In this document: positions 1 to 10,753 of the stretch, one piece after another
How positions within the stretch are numbered: the stretch's first letter is position 1
Layout: each line of letters begins with the position of its first letter
Source: Calocera cornea HHB12733
Taxonomy: Eukaryota > Basidiomycota > Dacrymycetes > Dacrymycetales > Dacrymycetaceae
Reading direction: 5' to 3'
Length of the DNA: 33,961 nt
Assembly: GCA_001632435.1 (NCBI GenBank)
Contig: KV424073.1
Coordinates: 9,910 to 43,870 of the forward strand
Position numbers and translations under genes: made by a program
The notes under the pieces: generated by a model
The model's input: the letters and a program-made list of their open reading frames with translations, nothing else
Databases searched by the model: none
What the model was told of the DNA's origin: nothing

Positions 1-83
1 CCCTTCCGGACCTGTGACGACTTCACGGAATACGACGCCCTCGGATTGCCCATTCAGACGGACTCCGTACAGTCCAAAACTGA

Positions 84-2635
84 GTGGTGCAGACACCGGT
101 CGTCTCATCATCCTTGCCTGCCGCCCCATCTCGGTCCACGTTCTCTGTTACGTCTATTACTCGATCCTCGACTCAAGACTCTCGCACTTCAAACTCCCAC
201 CAACCCTCAAAGCACAGCAAACTTCTTCCATTCAATCCTTTCTCCACGCCCTCGGGAAAACGTAATCCCAAGTCTGGTGGCACCTCGAACGTTGCTGGGC
301 CCAAACGTGACGATACCATCGGTCACCTGGCCAATGATACCAGTCCAACTGGTGGTCCGACCATGCCCACGACGGAGAAGAACACGTTGACCCTGCCGGA
401 CGTGAAGTTGCCCAAGATCTCGGCCTTGCAGTTGACCGCCGCGAAGGCTACTGCGGAGCATTCGATCGATGTAGACGCACCTGCCACCAGTACCGTATCA
501 CTTCCTGCAAACGTCCAGGAAACCTCCAAGATTGACGCCGCCAGCCTCGCACCTACAGAGACCCCAGCAGCCGCAGAGTCTACTGACGTTGCCGTACTTC
601 CCGACCCCAAAGGCAAGGGCAAGGAGAGGCAGCGGACGAAGCGCGCAGCGTATATGGGACTTCACAAGAGAGTCGGATCCCCAAAGCTGAATTTTGTCAA
701 GGTGGAGGTGGAAGACCAGGTCGACGTCAAACTGGACCAGGTCGACGTCAAACCGATCAAGGTCAAAACGCCGAAGACGACGCCGTCTACGTCTGGTCGT
801 TCCAACTTTGTCGTCGCCAGCGACTGGGATATAGAGAACCCTCAAGTCCTCACGTTGAAGGAAGTTAATCCTAGAAATCGCTTCCCGTGGATTGTCTACA
901 TCAGGATCCACGAACTCACCGGACCAAGTCGTTGGAGTAATGCAAAAGGGAGCGGCTTGATCCTGACGTTAATTGTGCGAGACAAAGATGGGGTACGTCG
1001 TTTGCACCCGCAACGCAGTGTTTGGCTGATTGTGTGCAGGATGGCATGAGAGTTTTGACCTTCGACGAGTCCGCAATCAACGGTGTTATGGAAAATGCTG
1101 TAGTAGGCTCCGTACGTGTGTCCATGATACTTTGAGGCATGCACTGATACGTTTGTAGATCATGAGTATCAGCAATGTTAAGACACAAGCTGTAACAAAG
1201 TTTCAACGGGATGACATTCTGAACGTTGAAATGGTGATCTCTGGATCCGACAACGTGGAGTTTCCCCTTCAAGTGAGTTGATGTGAGTGTTGATTGAGTG
1301 CATATACTCAGCTTCTGCATCAGGACCATGGCATCCCTCCGATCTCGTATCCGCTGACTGAAATCCATCTCTTGAGGGGCATGGCCGACAAAACGCCGGT
1401 CAACGTAATGGGCGTCATCCTGTCGGTCGGAAATCTCCAGTCTATCTCAGCAATTAAGCGCGTTGCCGAACAAAGCACCTCGACGTCACCCGATGATGAT
1501 GGGGATGAAACTGGTGAACGTATTCGGCGCGAGGTCCATCTGACCTCCACGAAGAAGTTCGTGGTGAGGCTGACGTTATGGGGCGACAACGCCACTACGT
1601 TCTCCGGGCAGCCTGGCCAGGTGTTGCTCTTGAGGAATGTGATAGTTCGCAGATATGGAGGTACCTCTCTTAACTATTATGCTTTACGCACGAGCATGCG
1701 GCTTGAGCCGCGGAACACGGATGGTGTCGAACAATTGAAGGCTTTGTGAGTACATTTAATCGACGTTAGTGATAACTGGCTAAGACTTCTTCAGCTTCAA
1801 GACGGTCAACAAAGACACGACGTTTGAGCACATTTCATCCGGATATAGTGCCGGAGCAGGTCAAGTTTCAAACGTCACGCCACGCTCCGAGACCCTTACC
1901 GTGGCAGAGGTGTTGACGTCGGGGCTTGGCCGCGGCGGCCGCGTCGACACCTTCACCATTGTCGCGCGTATATCTGTTGTGGACCAAGACTGTCTGTACG
2001 AAGCATGCTTTCGAGAGACGTGCAACAAGAGCATTGAGAAGGAGCCTTGCAAGACGAAAGGCCATCAGGTCAGATCGACCGATGTCGATCCACATTATTG
2101 GTACGCGCCTCTGTGCTCTTTGGAGTGCGGAATACCACTTACTGATTTATCTATGCAGCTACAATCTCAAGTTGATGCTAGGTGACAAGCCGACAGAGTC
2201 TATCTGTGTCAATGTATTCTCCCCTCTGGCTGATGAACTCATGAACGTGTCGGCGACCAAGCTCGCCACGTACAGGGTGAGCAACGCACTCACTGGCAGC
2301 GAATCATCTTAACGTAGACCAGACGAGCTTCCAGGCCAAGTTCTTGGAGACTTTGGGCCGTCTGTTGAAAACCACGTGGAAGTTCACCGTTCAAGTCCGC
2401 ACTACTCGTTGGAAGGTATGGTACTATACGTTTGTGAGCAGGCGCCAGACTAACTTCAGTCTAGGGTGCTAATGATAACGAATACCATGAGGGTCTGAAC
2501 TACCATGTCACCGCAGCTGAGTATATGCACGGCCCCAACAATACCAAAGTCGAAGACGTTGAAGAAATCGACGAGATCGAGGATGCCGACGAGATTCAGG
2601 TGATTTCTGAGAAGAAGGGGATTCCAGCTGATTGA
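84..2635 (+). CDS. RPA1-like single-stranded DNA-binding protein (replication factor A large-subunit paralogue)
   Basis: Eight exons can be spliced: 84-992, 1040-1111, 1159-1272, 1312-1745, 1795-2100, 2159-2276, 2335-2415, 2465-2635. All junctions close in frame (734 codons). Residues about 255-400 resemble RPA DNA-binding OB fold A (N-P-R-N-R-F-P-W-I-V-Y-I-R, then T-L-I-V-R-D-K-D-G). The next part, ending L-Q-S-I-S-A-I-K-R, resembles fold B. The C-terminal fold carries the RPA1 zinc-ribbon pattern: C-F-R-E-T-C-N-K, then E-P-C and H-Y-C. Known family role: binds ssDNA in replication, repair and recombination. The N-terminal ~250 residues are low complexity and lysine-rich, with a duplicated D-Q-V-D-V-K motif, and I see no clear N-terminal DBD-F fold. 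The frame opens after a TGA at 81-83 without an ATG; the first in-frame ATG is at 363. The true 5' end is therefore either 363 or an upstream exon, possibly outside the window. The sequence is divergent, so it may be an accessory paralogue rather than canonical Rfa1. Confidence 0.72.
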
Positions 2636-3239
2636 ATGACGTTGAAGAGAGGACACGAACGTGCTACTACTGCTGATACTGCTACCGCTACTGCTACCGC
2701 TGCTTAAGAACCACGATGAGACTACTAACGTGACTGCCATTGTACTGACTGTGATACTGTAACGCAATAAATGGGACACCCGTTTGCATCGAGCTCCATA
2801 GATATCTTGACCTTCCGCAGGATATCTCATTGGGATCATCCGCTACTGCATCGCGAGGACGCGCTCATGACCGAGCTAAGATAATCTGGAAACGTGCTCT
2901 CAGAGCGACTAAGATAATCTAAGTCTACTGAGGCGGCTGCCTGTTTCCTGTGGGTTATACATGCCCGTGAAACCTACACCAGGGCTCTGACATGACTGAA
3001 ACAAGCTCATGGCCGGGTGCTGCGCTGGTTCTGCGCTCATCCGGCAGTCAGGAGATGTTCGGAATCGGCACGCGGTCTCGGACAAGCTCGACCATCCTGC
3101 ACGAAGCTCGTTCTGGTCCAGGTCCAGAGGCAGGCTCTCTTGTGCATGGCTCAGGCTCGCACCCAGTGCTGCAGTCGGCGGGGTGACCCAAGTGGTACGC
3201 TTTGCCCACCTGGAGCTTCGTCATCAACCCTGAATAAAC
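2636..3239. other. Intergenic / 3' flank without a clear gene
   Basis: Downstream of the RPA1-like stop there is an AATAAA at about 2766-2771, a plausible polyadenylation signal, and a 12-bp direct repeat CTAAGATAATCT at 2876-2887 and 2909-2920. Short ORFs between 2990 and 3230 show no convincing coding character. Confidence 0.5.
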
Positions 3240-3749
3240 AGCTTCAGAACCTGAAGTGTACATCGCCGAAATCCTCACACGGGCCAATTATCTTACCACT
3301 CTCGGCCCTCATCGTCCATGAGGGCGGCAAGCGCTCCACAGTGGCACCCCAGGACCTCCATCCCGTCCGCGAACTGGCCAGACCACACGCTACAGCGGTC
3401 AAGACTCTGAAGCTGGCGGAGGAGAAGGAGAAGCTTCCGCCAAGCAGAGAAGAGGCGCTCGTCAAGGAAGTGCGGCAGGTTGCGGTCCCACCGGAGGTTC
3501 GTTTCAGCGTCCTTATGTCCCTTGAATCTGCTTCTCATGTGCTTCCCGACAGAAGAAGGCCCGGAGACGGCAGACAAGCGTGTCGTGCCGTGATCCGTCG
3601 ACGTAGACCGACACAAGCGCGCAGGGACGGGCCTCCTCGCCCTCTCTGATCTGCACCACTCATGACAGCCCGATGAGGATTCGAGCGTCGAGTCGTGGTT
3701 CCCCGCCCTGGACCAGTTCCAGCGTGGCGAACCCCCGCTCGAATCTTGA
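3240..3749 (+). pseudogene. Possible gene remnant or small gene, unassigned
   Basis: Two stretches look protein-coding but sit in different frames. Around 3253-3320 one frame reads V-Y-I-A-E-I-L-T-R-A-N-Y-L. Around 3323-3498 another reads K-R-S-T-V-A-P-Q-D-L followed by a charged helix-like segment (K-L-A-E-E-K-E-K-L). A plausible last exon at 3669-3749 ends D-Q-F-Q-R-G-E-P-P-L-E-S-stop after a CAG acceptor. The first two pieces are faintly reminiscent of the second and third helices of a histone fold (compare K-R-S-T-x-x-x-x-D-V in CENP-S-like proteins), but they are not in frame with each other and no canonical intron fits between them. I do not assign a function. It could be a decayed gene, or a gene whose introns I misplace. 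Confidence 0.25.
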
Positions 3750-4378
3750 TCGGGCTCTTGTGGAGGGTGCAGATGGGAGGGTGATGAGTACCCTGTTTTG
3801 CACTGCGCGTTTGTATAGGACAATGTTGACACGGGTTGTGGAGCGGGGAGACGGGCTGGGGCTTGTTGAGCCATAATGGCCGTGGGGGGAAGAATGTTGG
3901 GCTGAAGTAACTCCGAACGAGCTTGTAGTCGGGTACTATGTTTCCTTGTGTGGTGCCCGAGTCGTCACTGGCTTTCTTACAGAGACCTGGCCGTTTGTTC
4001 CTTGTATGTATGCCTCTGCTCCTTTCGTCCTTTCGCCGGACCCCTTACGTACATGCGCTTATGCTTTTCCTTGAATCCACATATGTCTCTGTTCCGTTTC
4101 AGTTTCCGTTTCAGTTTCGCCAGCTCCCTTCGATAGGTGTCCTGCATTCCTTATTCCTTCCAGACTAGACACAGTTTCGAATGTTGCCAATTATCATTCT
4201 ATGTCGCTCACTCAGCCCGCGACTCGCAGAACGAAAAACCGAGTCTGCAATTAAGATCTCACACGGCAGAGAGAGTACATAGTGATACACCATTCGACTA
4301 CCGACCTATCCCCGCCCGCATGCACGCCAGTCAAGAGATCCCACACCTACCCGCGGAAGGTAGGAAGCCACGAACGCG
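3750..4378. other. Intergenic region, no gene seen
   Basis: Short ORFs only. The stretch around 4080-4120 is T/C-rich and repeats TTTCAGTTTC (TCCGTTTCAGTTTCCGTTTCAG). It separates the 3' ends of a plus-strand and a minus-strand gene, so it probably holds converging 3' UTRs. Confidence 0.4.
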
Positions 4379-5161
4379 CTATGCGCCATTCGGGGCCGAG
4401 CTCCTCAAGCTCCTGCGCGGCGTCTCGAACCTGCTGCCGTCGCGTGCGTCCCTGCCCTCCCGGCCGTCCACGCTGGGGCTGAAGGTGCCCCCGATGCCGA
4501 TGGTGGCCAGGCCGGGGCTCGCGCTAGTGCCCTCGTGCAGAATGCCATTGACCATCGGCTGTCCGGTCTCCGCGGGGGAGTCTTCGGCCGGCGCGGGCGG
4601 GGGAGGCGGGTTGAGCGCGCCCGGGTCGTAGTATAGGTCGGAGGCTTCGTCGACGAGGTAGCGCTGGCCGAGGATGTCCCATTGCGGGCCGCGCTCGGCG
4701 CGGGCTTGGATGAGGAGGGAGTTCCTGGGTTGGGTGAGTGGGGTGATGGAGGAGGGAGGAGGAGGAGGGAGGAGGGAGGGGACGCACCATTCTGAGGCGG
4801 ACTCTGACGCGGCTGCTGCCGAAGCGTAACTCCGTGCCAAGGTCGGGGTGGAGGACGGGGCGAGGGGGAGCGGGCCGGGGAGCTGGATGCCGCGCTGCTG
4901 GGCCAGCTCGTGGATGACCTGAGCGAGGGTGGGCGAGACGGGGGGCGGGTTGGGGCGGAGGGCGACCATGCGGAGGGAGAGGGAGAGGGAGCCGGAGCCG
5001 GAGCTGGAGCCGGAGCCGGAGGCGAAGGGCGGAGGCGCGGCGGAGGTCGGGGCGGGGAAGGAGGGACCGGCGACGGTGGGGAGCGTGCTGCTGAGCGAGG
5101 GCGAACTGAGCTGGGTCGACTCGGAGGCCACCGTCGTCACATCCACCACGGGCGGAGGCAT
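4379..5161 (-). CDS. Ser/Pro-rich hypothetical protein
   Basis: The ORF is open from the ATG at 5161 to the stop at 4379. Within it a perfect GTGCGT...CCCAG intron (4725-4787, 63 nt, pyrimidine-rich on the minus strand) can be removed without breaking the frame. The spliced product is 239 aa (exons 5161-4788 and 4724-4379). Removal joins S-E-W to N-S-L-L-I-Q-A-R-A-E-R-G-P-Q-W-D and leaves a folded-looking segment (D-I-L-G-Q-R-Y-L-V-D-E-A-S-D-L-Y-Y-D) inside a Ser/Pro/Ala-rich, probably disordered chain. The N-terminal half has a Gly-Ser/Leu-Ser run encoded by a GGAGCC/GGAGAG microsatellite (4976-5030). I do not recognise a family. Unspliced translation would add 21 Pro/Ser-rich residues. Long overlapping ORFs on both strands come from the high GC content. 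The start could lie further upstream if a 5' intron exists. Confidence 0.5.
   Translation of the reverse strand: MPPPVVDVTTVASESTQLSSPSLSSTLPTVAGPSFPAPTSAAPPPFASGSGSSSGSGSLSLSLRMVALRPNPPPVSPTLAQVIHELAQQRGIQLPGPLPLAPSSTPTLARSYASAAAASESASEWCVPSLLPPPPPSSITPLTQPRNSLLIQARAERGPQWDILGQRYLVDEASDLYYDPGALNPPPPPAPAEDSPAETGQPMVNGILHEGTSASPGLATIGIGGTFSPSVDGREGRDARDGSRFETPRRSLRSSAPNGA
4976..5030. repeat. Purine-rich GGAGAG / GGAGCC microsatellite
   Basis: Imperfect hexanucleotide repeat inside the Ser/Pro-rich gene. On the coding (minus) strand it encodes alternating Gly-Ser then Leu-Ser. Confidence 0.6.
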
Positions 5162-6168
5162 CGGGCCCTTTGCGAAGAACCCACGGAACCGCCCTCAGGG
5201 TACGGGTACGGGCACAGCGGGCACCGGCGGGCGAGGCCGACCGATACGGCGGTCGTTTCGACCGGGCGAAGCGCACGCGGGGTTGGATATGGACGGCGTT
5301 GGGCGGGGGAAACGGGCGGTGGGCGATGGGCGATGACGGCACGGGGTGTTGCTGGCACGCCGGGCGCTCGGCACGGGGTGCGGTTGCGGTTGGGTGCGTG
5401 TGTAACAGTCTTGGATGGGTGGATGGGTTGCTGCCCCTTAATTCGTCGCACACGGCCTGCTCCTGTCTGGCGGACACGCTCGGGGCAGATGGGCGAAGAA
5501 TGCACTCGCAAACCCACCCAGCCCCTGCCCAGCCACACGGCCTCCCGCTCACCTCGTTTGATCCCGCCCGGGTAGTCATGGGCCAGCAGGTGCAAGTGCA
5601 AGTGCAAGTGCAAGCTTCTGCTCACACGGTCCGGCGGAAATGCCGCGCGGGGATTATAGCTCGGACTGCCAGGGGTGCCGATGTCGCTGCTGCTGCTGCG
5701 CAGCTTAAATTGGCCGGCATTGAGTGAGCCTGGCCGGAGGGAAATGCCCCGGGTTGGCTGACGAGCGCCGGCTCATGGAACGCAAGGGTCCGTCCGCGGG
5801 CAATACGGTACATAGTCCGACTCTGCATCTCCAGGGGAGTTGCAATGACAATAAGTACTACCAACTGTACTGTTGTGTAGCTTGCCAAGTTCCGCCCGCT
5901 CAGCGCAGCGCGGCCCCCGGGCGCCCAACCCGTCAGGCGGCAGGGCGGTGGGCATGACGTGCGGGCAAAGGGTGCCGCGGCTCGCGAAGAGAAGCGTGGG
6001 CGTCAGCAGCAGCGGTCAGCCTCCGCGCGCGATCAGCCTGGCTGGGCTGGGCAGCGTCGAGCACTGTGGTATACAGTAACAGCCATCTGCCCTCCCTTCC
6101 GCTGTACTTCTCCTTCTGCTCGTCTGCATTTGCGATTCGACTTTGCCAGTACGACCTAATCAACCAAG
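5162..6168. other. Divergent intergenic region between the Ser/Pro-rich gene and SVF1
   Basis: About 1 kb, GC-rich on the left, with no convincing gene. It lies between the 5' ends of a minus-strand and a plus-strand gene, so it should contain both promoters. A (TGCAAG)4 array lies at 5591-5614. The last ~100 bp before the SVF1 ATG are C/T-rich, as is common for fungal promoters. Confidence 0.45.
5591..5614. repeat. (TGCAAG)4 microsatellite
   Basis: Four perfect head-to-tail copies of the hexamer, in the divergent intergenic region. Confidence 0.9.
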
Positions 6169-7672
6169 ATGTTCAAGCTTTTCGGGTGAGCTCGCCGTGC
6201 CCAGTCGCCCAATGGGGGTTGATGGCTGACCATCCTTGCCGACGCGCAGGAACGACGAGCACTCGCTGGCCAACTTCCACCCGGTCACGAGCGCCTTCCC
6301 GCCCAGCGAGCAGTTCGGCCCGCTAGAGCCCAAGGACACCGAGTGGGCCCAGCTCGGCGGGTTCGCCACCGAGACGCAGATATGGTACAACGTCTTCGAC
6401 AACGGCGTCTTCGTCTTCTGCCAGATCATCCATTCCTCCGTCGGGTGCGCACTTCCCTCCCTACCCTGCCCGGCCCGGCCGTAGTATACCCTGCTGTGCG
6501 GGGTGGACAGCAGCTTGGACGATCGCTGACGGTTGTTTGGGCGCGGACAGGCTCTGGAGCCCCACCGTGCAGTTCACGTGCAAGGTGTACGACCCGGCCT
6601 CGGGCGAGCAGACCTGGAAGTCGACCAACGTCTCCAAGTTCGTCACCCCGCCCCCTGCCTCCGGCTCGCGGACATACGACAAGCGCTCCTGCCAGTCCGA
6701 GAAGTTCCGCGTCGTCCACACCCCCGCGACGGCCACCCACCCGGAGCAGTACCGCGTGGACGCGACGCCGGACAACGGCGTGCAGGTGTCGCTCACCGTC
6801 GAGCGGCCGAACGACATCCCCGGGTGCAAGATCGGCAAGGGCCCGCGCGGGGGCTACTCGTACTTCGGCCCCGTCGATCGCCCGGACGGGTTCGTCGTGC
6901 ATCGGTTCTGGCCCCGCACGACGTGCTCCGGAGTGGTCATGGTCAATGGCACGGCGTACGATGCGAAGGGCCAGGGCATGTTCGTGCATGCTATCCAGGG
7001 CATGCGGCCCAACCTCGTTGCGGAGCGGTGGAACTTTGGCCACTTCCTGTCCAGGGACGGCGACGCGCTCGGGGGCGTCAGCGCGATCATGATGGAGTTC
7101 ACGACGACGGAGGCGTACGGGCGGCGCAAGGCGGAGGGGGACAAGATCGCCGGCGAGGTCAAGGTGAACGTCGGCTGCGTTGTCGTTGGGGGAAAGCTCG
7201 TGCTGTGCACGGGCGAGACGCAGTGGGCGGACGAGAAGGAGGGCGATAAGACGGGCGTCGTCAGCCGGGCCGAGCACACCCGCACCGCCCTCGACAAGGA
7301 CACGGGGTACAAGGCGCCCGAGGCGATCGAGTGGACGTGGAAGGGACCCGCGCTCGGCGGCGAGGAGGGCGAGGTCACCGCGCGCATCAGCAGCGACTTT
7401 GGCAACGTCGCCAAGCCCAACGGGCTCCTCGAGAAGGTCGACGTGCTCGGAGAGATCCCCTCCATGATCAAGTCCGTCGTCAAGTACGCCGCGGGCGTCG
7501 CTGCGTTCATCTACCAGGTGTGCCTGCTCTCCTGTATCGTCTTATCCGCTGCTGGGCTAACGAGAAACAGTACTTTAACCCGGCGACTATTACGATCACC
7601 CTGCCTGGGAAAGAGCCGCAGACGGTGCAAGGGACGCTGTTCAACGAAGCGAGCTATATCTCGAACCCGTGA
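6169..7672 (+). CDS. SVF1: Survival factor 1 (Svf1-like, lipocalin-fold ceramide-binding protein)
   Basis: Four exons: 6169-6185, 6250-6444, 6551-7517, 7571-7672 (426 aa, close to the usual fungal Svf1 length). The order of conserved blocks fits Svf1: E-T-Q-I-W-Y-N-V followed by F-V-F-C-Q-I-I-H-S-S-V-G (residues ~50-71), W-S-P-T-V-Q-F-T-C-K-V-Y-D-P, the F-W-P-R-T-T-C-S-G-V-V block, G-M-F-V-H-A-I-Q-G-M-R-P-N-L-V-A, and the C-terminal K-Y-A-A-G-V-A-A-F-I-Y-Q|Y-F-N-P-A. The extreme N-terminus M-F-K-L-F-G is short and amphipathic. In yeast, Svf1 is cytosolic/peripheral-membrane, needed for survival of oxidative stress, and carries ceramide between ER and Golgi. The first exon codes for fewer than six residues, so gene finders may miss it. 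No signal peptide is seen. Identification is by motif pattern only. Confidence 0.88.
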
Positions 7673-8267
7673 GGTGGAGGGCAGGCAGTGCCCGTACCCG
7701 CTGCAGGGCTGTAATATACGTACTACGCGCCGCATAGACCGCATCATGGAATTGAGACCTGGTTCGGCCCACTCTGTTTCGGTGCTCCATGAGCGAGCCG
7801 CTGTGTTCAGGCAGGCCCTTTAGTACGACCTGAGACATCTCCGACTTGGTCTGCAATTGTGCATTGTCAAGTCATTGAACGTTGAGCTCGGATGAGTCAT
7901 ATGAGTCTCTTTCCTAACCCTAGCGTCTTTCCTCTGGTAGGTGACTTAGTACGAGTCGTGCCGTACAAAGTACATAACCATGAACAACAAATAGAAGTCG
8001 CGAGTCACCGGAAGTGGCGATTCACCCTGCGACTGCGGAAGTACACGCGGAGGTATTTGGAGCATGGCCTGGCGAAGCCAATGCTCGTCCCAGCAGCCCT
8101 ATACCGCCCACCATCTCTTCACACATCTGTCGTGTCTGCAATCGTCACAACGCAGCTCACTCTCTGCATTTGGCGTGGCCAGACTACCCAGAGCCACAGC
8201 TGAAGTCTTGATACCGCACGCGGCAGACTGCCATTGCTGGAGCATCTGCTAGTCGGCTTGAACCGTC
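7673..8267. other. Intergenic region between SVF1 and MEX67
   Basis: About 600 bp with only short ORFs on the plus strand and no recognisable product. It must hold the SVF1 3' end and the MEX67 promoter. No TATA element stands out. Confidence 0.45.
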
Positions 8268-10753
8268 ATGGCGGACGCGAAGTGGGCCGCATACCGCGAG
8301 CCTCCGGCAGTCACGGGCTATGAGCCCAAGAAGATGCGCAAATTCCCTCGTGGCGGGGAAGGGGGCTCGACCACCGGGGTGGGATCCTCTCGAAGAGGTG
8401 GCAGCAGCACGTTGCATGGAGAGGACGAGAATATGGTTCGTGGCAGCCGAATGGTGGCGCCGTGCCCGTACTGACGGCTGATGAATAGGATGGACGGTCT
8501 GGCTCCAGGAGATACGACGTTCTCAGTCGGAGAGGCCGACCGGCAGGTTCCAGTGGGAGGCCGCCACCGCCCGAAGACCTACAGCACGTCGAGCTCCTCA
8601 AGGACTTTGTGCAACGAAAATACAATCCCGCCGCACAGTTCCTTGCTTTCGACGTATGTGGTTCAGTCAAAGAGTTTATACAAAGAATGCTGACATCGTT
8701 CTAGGACATCTTTGGTGACCAAATATTGCGTGCCAATGGTCTCACAAAATGGACGGCCACCACGTCTACGCAGGACAAGCTCGCCGATGCGTTGTGGAAG
8801 GCTGCAGGAAGTCTCGACCCTCCAGTGAGTCACGACACTTCCAGAACGTCCGCATCTATCGACATTGCTTTCAGGTACAAACCATCAGCGCTGCGAGAAA
8901 CAGCATGACCCGATTGCAAGTCCAACGAATACCGCAATACCTCCCCGGTTTGCGCAATCTCTCCCTGAGAGAAAATGATATCGACAACCTGGGCGAAATC
9001 TCAAACTTCTTCACGCGACGTCGTACCGGAGGGTTGCGGCATCTGCAGGAGATATGGTTGCTTGGAAATCCTATCCGGGCAAGGTCTGAGAGGTTCGACG
9101 ATATGGATCAGTACTACTAGTAAGTGACGGGAAGCCGAAGTGTAGCGAAAGTATTGATATCCTGTAGTGACGTGGCAAACGCCATGAGGACACTGAAAGT
9201 CGTTGACGGTCAGCCTATACCGGGTGCGAGCTGGGATATTGAGGAAAGCACCCAAGTGGGACGAGGGACATGGCCAGAGGGCCAATCCTACCCAGTCAGC
9301 TTCCCCGTAACTATGGCTCCGAGTTCCGTCGATGAGCATCTTCGCGAAATGATCGGCGGCATTCTCTCTCAGTATGACATCGATGGTATGCTTGCATGCA
9401 TGTGTGCTTACCGGCCGCTTCGCACAGATTCTTCGCATTTTACGATAACGACCGCAAAAGTTTGATCCACGCATATCATCCCGAAGCAACCTTTTCTGTT
9501 TCAGCACTTCCACACACTCCGCCACGGCGCACGTTAAACAACGACTACAAGCCCGAGAAGGGCACTCTGGCCACTGGCGGCCTTCTCAAGAATCTCTCAA
9601 CGACGCCTGGGGCCGGCATGTATCGAAACCTCAGGAATATTGCCGGTGCACACGCGCGAGAACGATCCCTTCATGTTGGCCACCGTAGCATATTAGAGAT
9701 TTTTGAAACGCTACCGCCCAGCAAACATCCACTACAAGACGGCAGCAAATTCGTGTTCGACGCAACCCTCTTACCTGATATGGGCTCTGGGGATATGCTG
9801 GAGGTGACTGTGCAAGGAGAGTTCCTGGAACGTATGTAATCTTGTTTCAACCCACTGTACCTTATCATTGACGAAAAATCAATAACGAAACGTTTCTAGC
9901 AATCATGAATGTCGTGTTTTCTTTCGCCCGCGCCTTTGTGCTTGTGACTGCTGGTGCAGGATCCACGTGAGTTTTTTCCGACTCAGTGGTGTGTTCGATG
10001 CTGAACATAAGCAGCGCCGAGCAGATCGGAATGAACGTCCTCGTGATGTCCGACATACTTGAACTACGCCGTCCCACACCATCGACCGTCTGGACTCCTG
10101 GCCCAATGGTCTCCCAGGGCGACGCGTGGGCGCAGAGTAACTGGTCACGCCAATCCAATCAACCCGTCGTGGCTCGCGGGCAGGGAGCCCAAGCGCGGGC
10201 GCCCCCTCCAGTGGCAGCCCAACCAGCTCCAACGCCATACCAGCCTGCCCCCGCACCGAACTCCTTCCAAGCGCCGGCATTCCAACAACCGCCTGCACCG
10301 AATCCGTTCGGGCAGCCTCAGCAGCCCACCCAAACCTTTGCTGCCCCACAACCCCAGCAGCCACCGATGCAACCACCGCAACCGACGGCGGCACCTCCAG
10401 TGCAGCCGCCGCCTGCTCCTGCACCCACCCCCGCTGGGCCTGCAGAGATACCGCCCGAAATGCAGTCATTAGTGAGTGAAGCAGACTATCCAATTCGTCC
10501 CCGCCCTTACCTTGAACACAGACTCCTGCGCAACGAGAACTCGCAATGGCGTTTTCGGGTGTGACTGGCCTGGTTATTCCCGCCACACTGTCGGTGCTCG
10601 GTGAGAACGGTTGGGACGGAGATGCTGCATTTGCGAAGTTGTTGGAAGTCAAGGTACGCCGCGGCGTCATGCATCAGAGCATTCCCCTCTGACATCAATC
10701 CACAGAGTGCGATCCCCGGAGAGTGGTGGATTGGTGGTGCACCGAAGATCTGA
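8268..10753 (+). CDS. MEX67: mRNA export receptor Mex67 (NXF1/TAP family)
   Basis: Ten exons: 8268-8435, 8489-8653, 8705-8824, 8875-9119, 9168-9371, 9428-9831, 9900-9966, 10015-10471, 10522-10653, 10706-10753. They total 2010 nt and encode 669 aa, with every junction in frame. Domains in order: basic N-terminus (R-R-Y-D-V-L-S-R-R-G-R); leucine-rich repeats at residues ~150-245 (L-P-G-L-R-N-L-S-L-R-E-N-D-I, then L-L-G-N-P-I and the capping V-V-D-G-Q-P-I); an NTF2-like domain at ~285-480 (F-F-A-F-Y-D-N-D-R-K-S-L-I-H-A-Y-H, A-T-F-S-V-S); a Pro/Gln/Ala-rich linker at ~500-600; and a C-terminal UBA-like TAP-C domain (E-N-G-W-D-G-D-A-A-F-A-K-L-L-E). Known role: with Mtr2/NXT1 it carries mRNP through nuclear pores by binding FG repeats with the NTF2-like and TAP-C domains. 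In exon 5 the donor at 9372 (CA|GTATGA), not the nearby 9386 GT, is needed to keep the NTF2 frame. Confidence 0.92.
10220..10440 (+). repeat. Pro/Gln/Ala-rich low-complexity linker of MEX67
   Basis: Imperfect CCNCCA/CAGCAG-type repeats encode a Pro/Gln/Ala-rich segment between the NTF2-like and TAP-C domains. It spawns long antisense ORFs that should not be annotated. Confidence 0.7.

Noticed and set aside
2277..2317. Acceptor at 2317 for the sixth intron of the RPA1-like gene
   Set aside because: It gives a stop within 17 codons; the acceptor at 2334 keeps the frame.
4524..5579. 351-codon minus-strand ORF overlapping the Ser/Pro-rich gene
   Set aside because: Arg/Pro-rich shadow frame in GC-rich DNA; the other frame has a clean intron and more natural composition.
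6426..7277. Long minus-strand ORF (283 codons)
   Set aside because: It lies antisense to the well-supported SVF1 exon 3, is Arg/Ala/His-rich, and is explained by high GC content.
9386..9427. Donor at 9386 in MEX67
   Set aside because: It leaves the NTF2-like frame off by one; the donor at 9372 fits.
9903..10670. 255-codon minus-strand ORF
   Set aside because: Antisense of MEX67 exons 7-9; produced by the Pro/Gln-rich linker.
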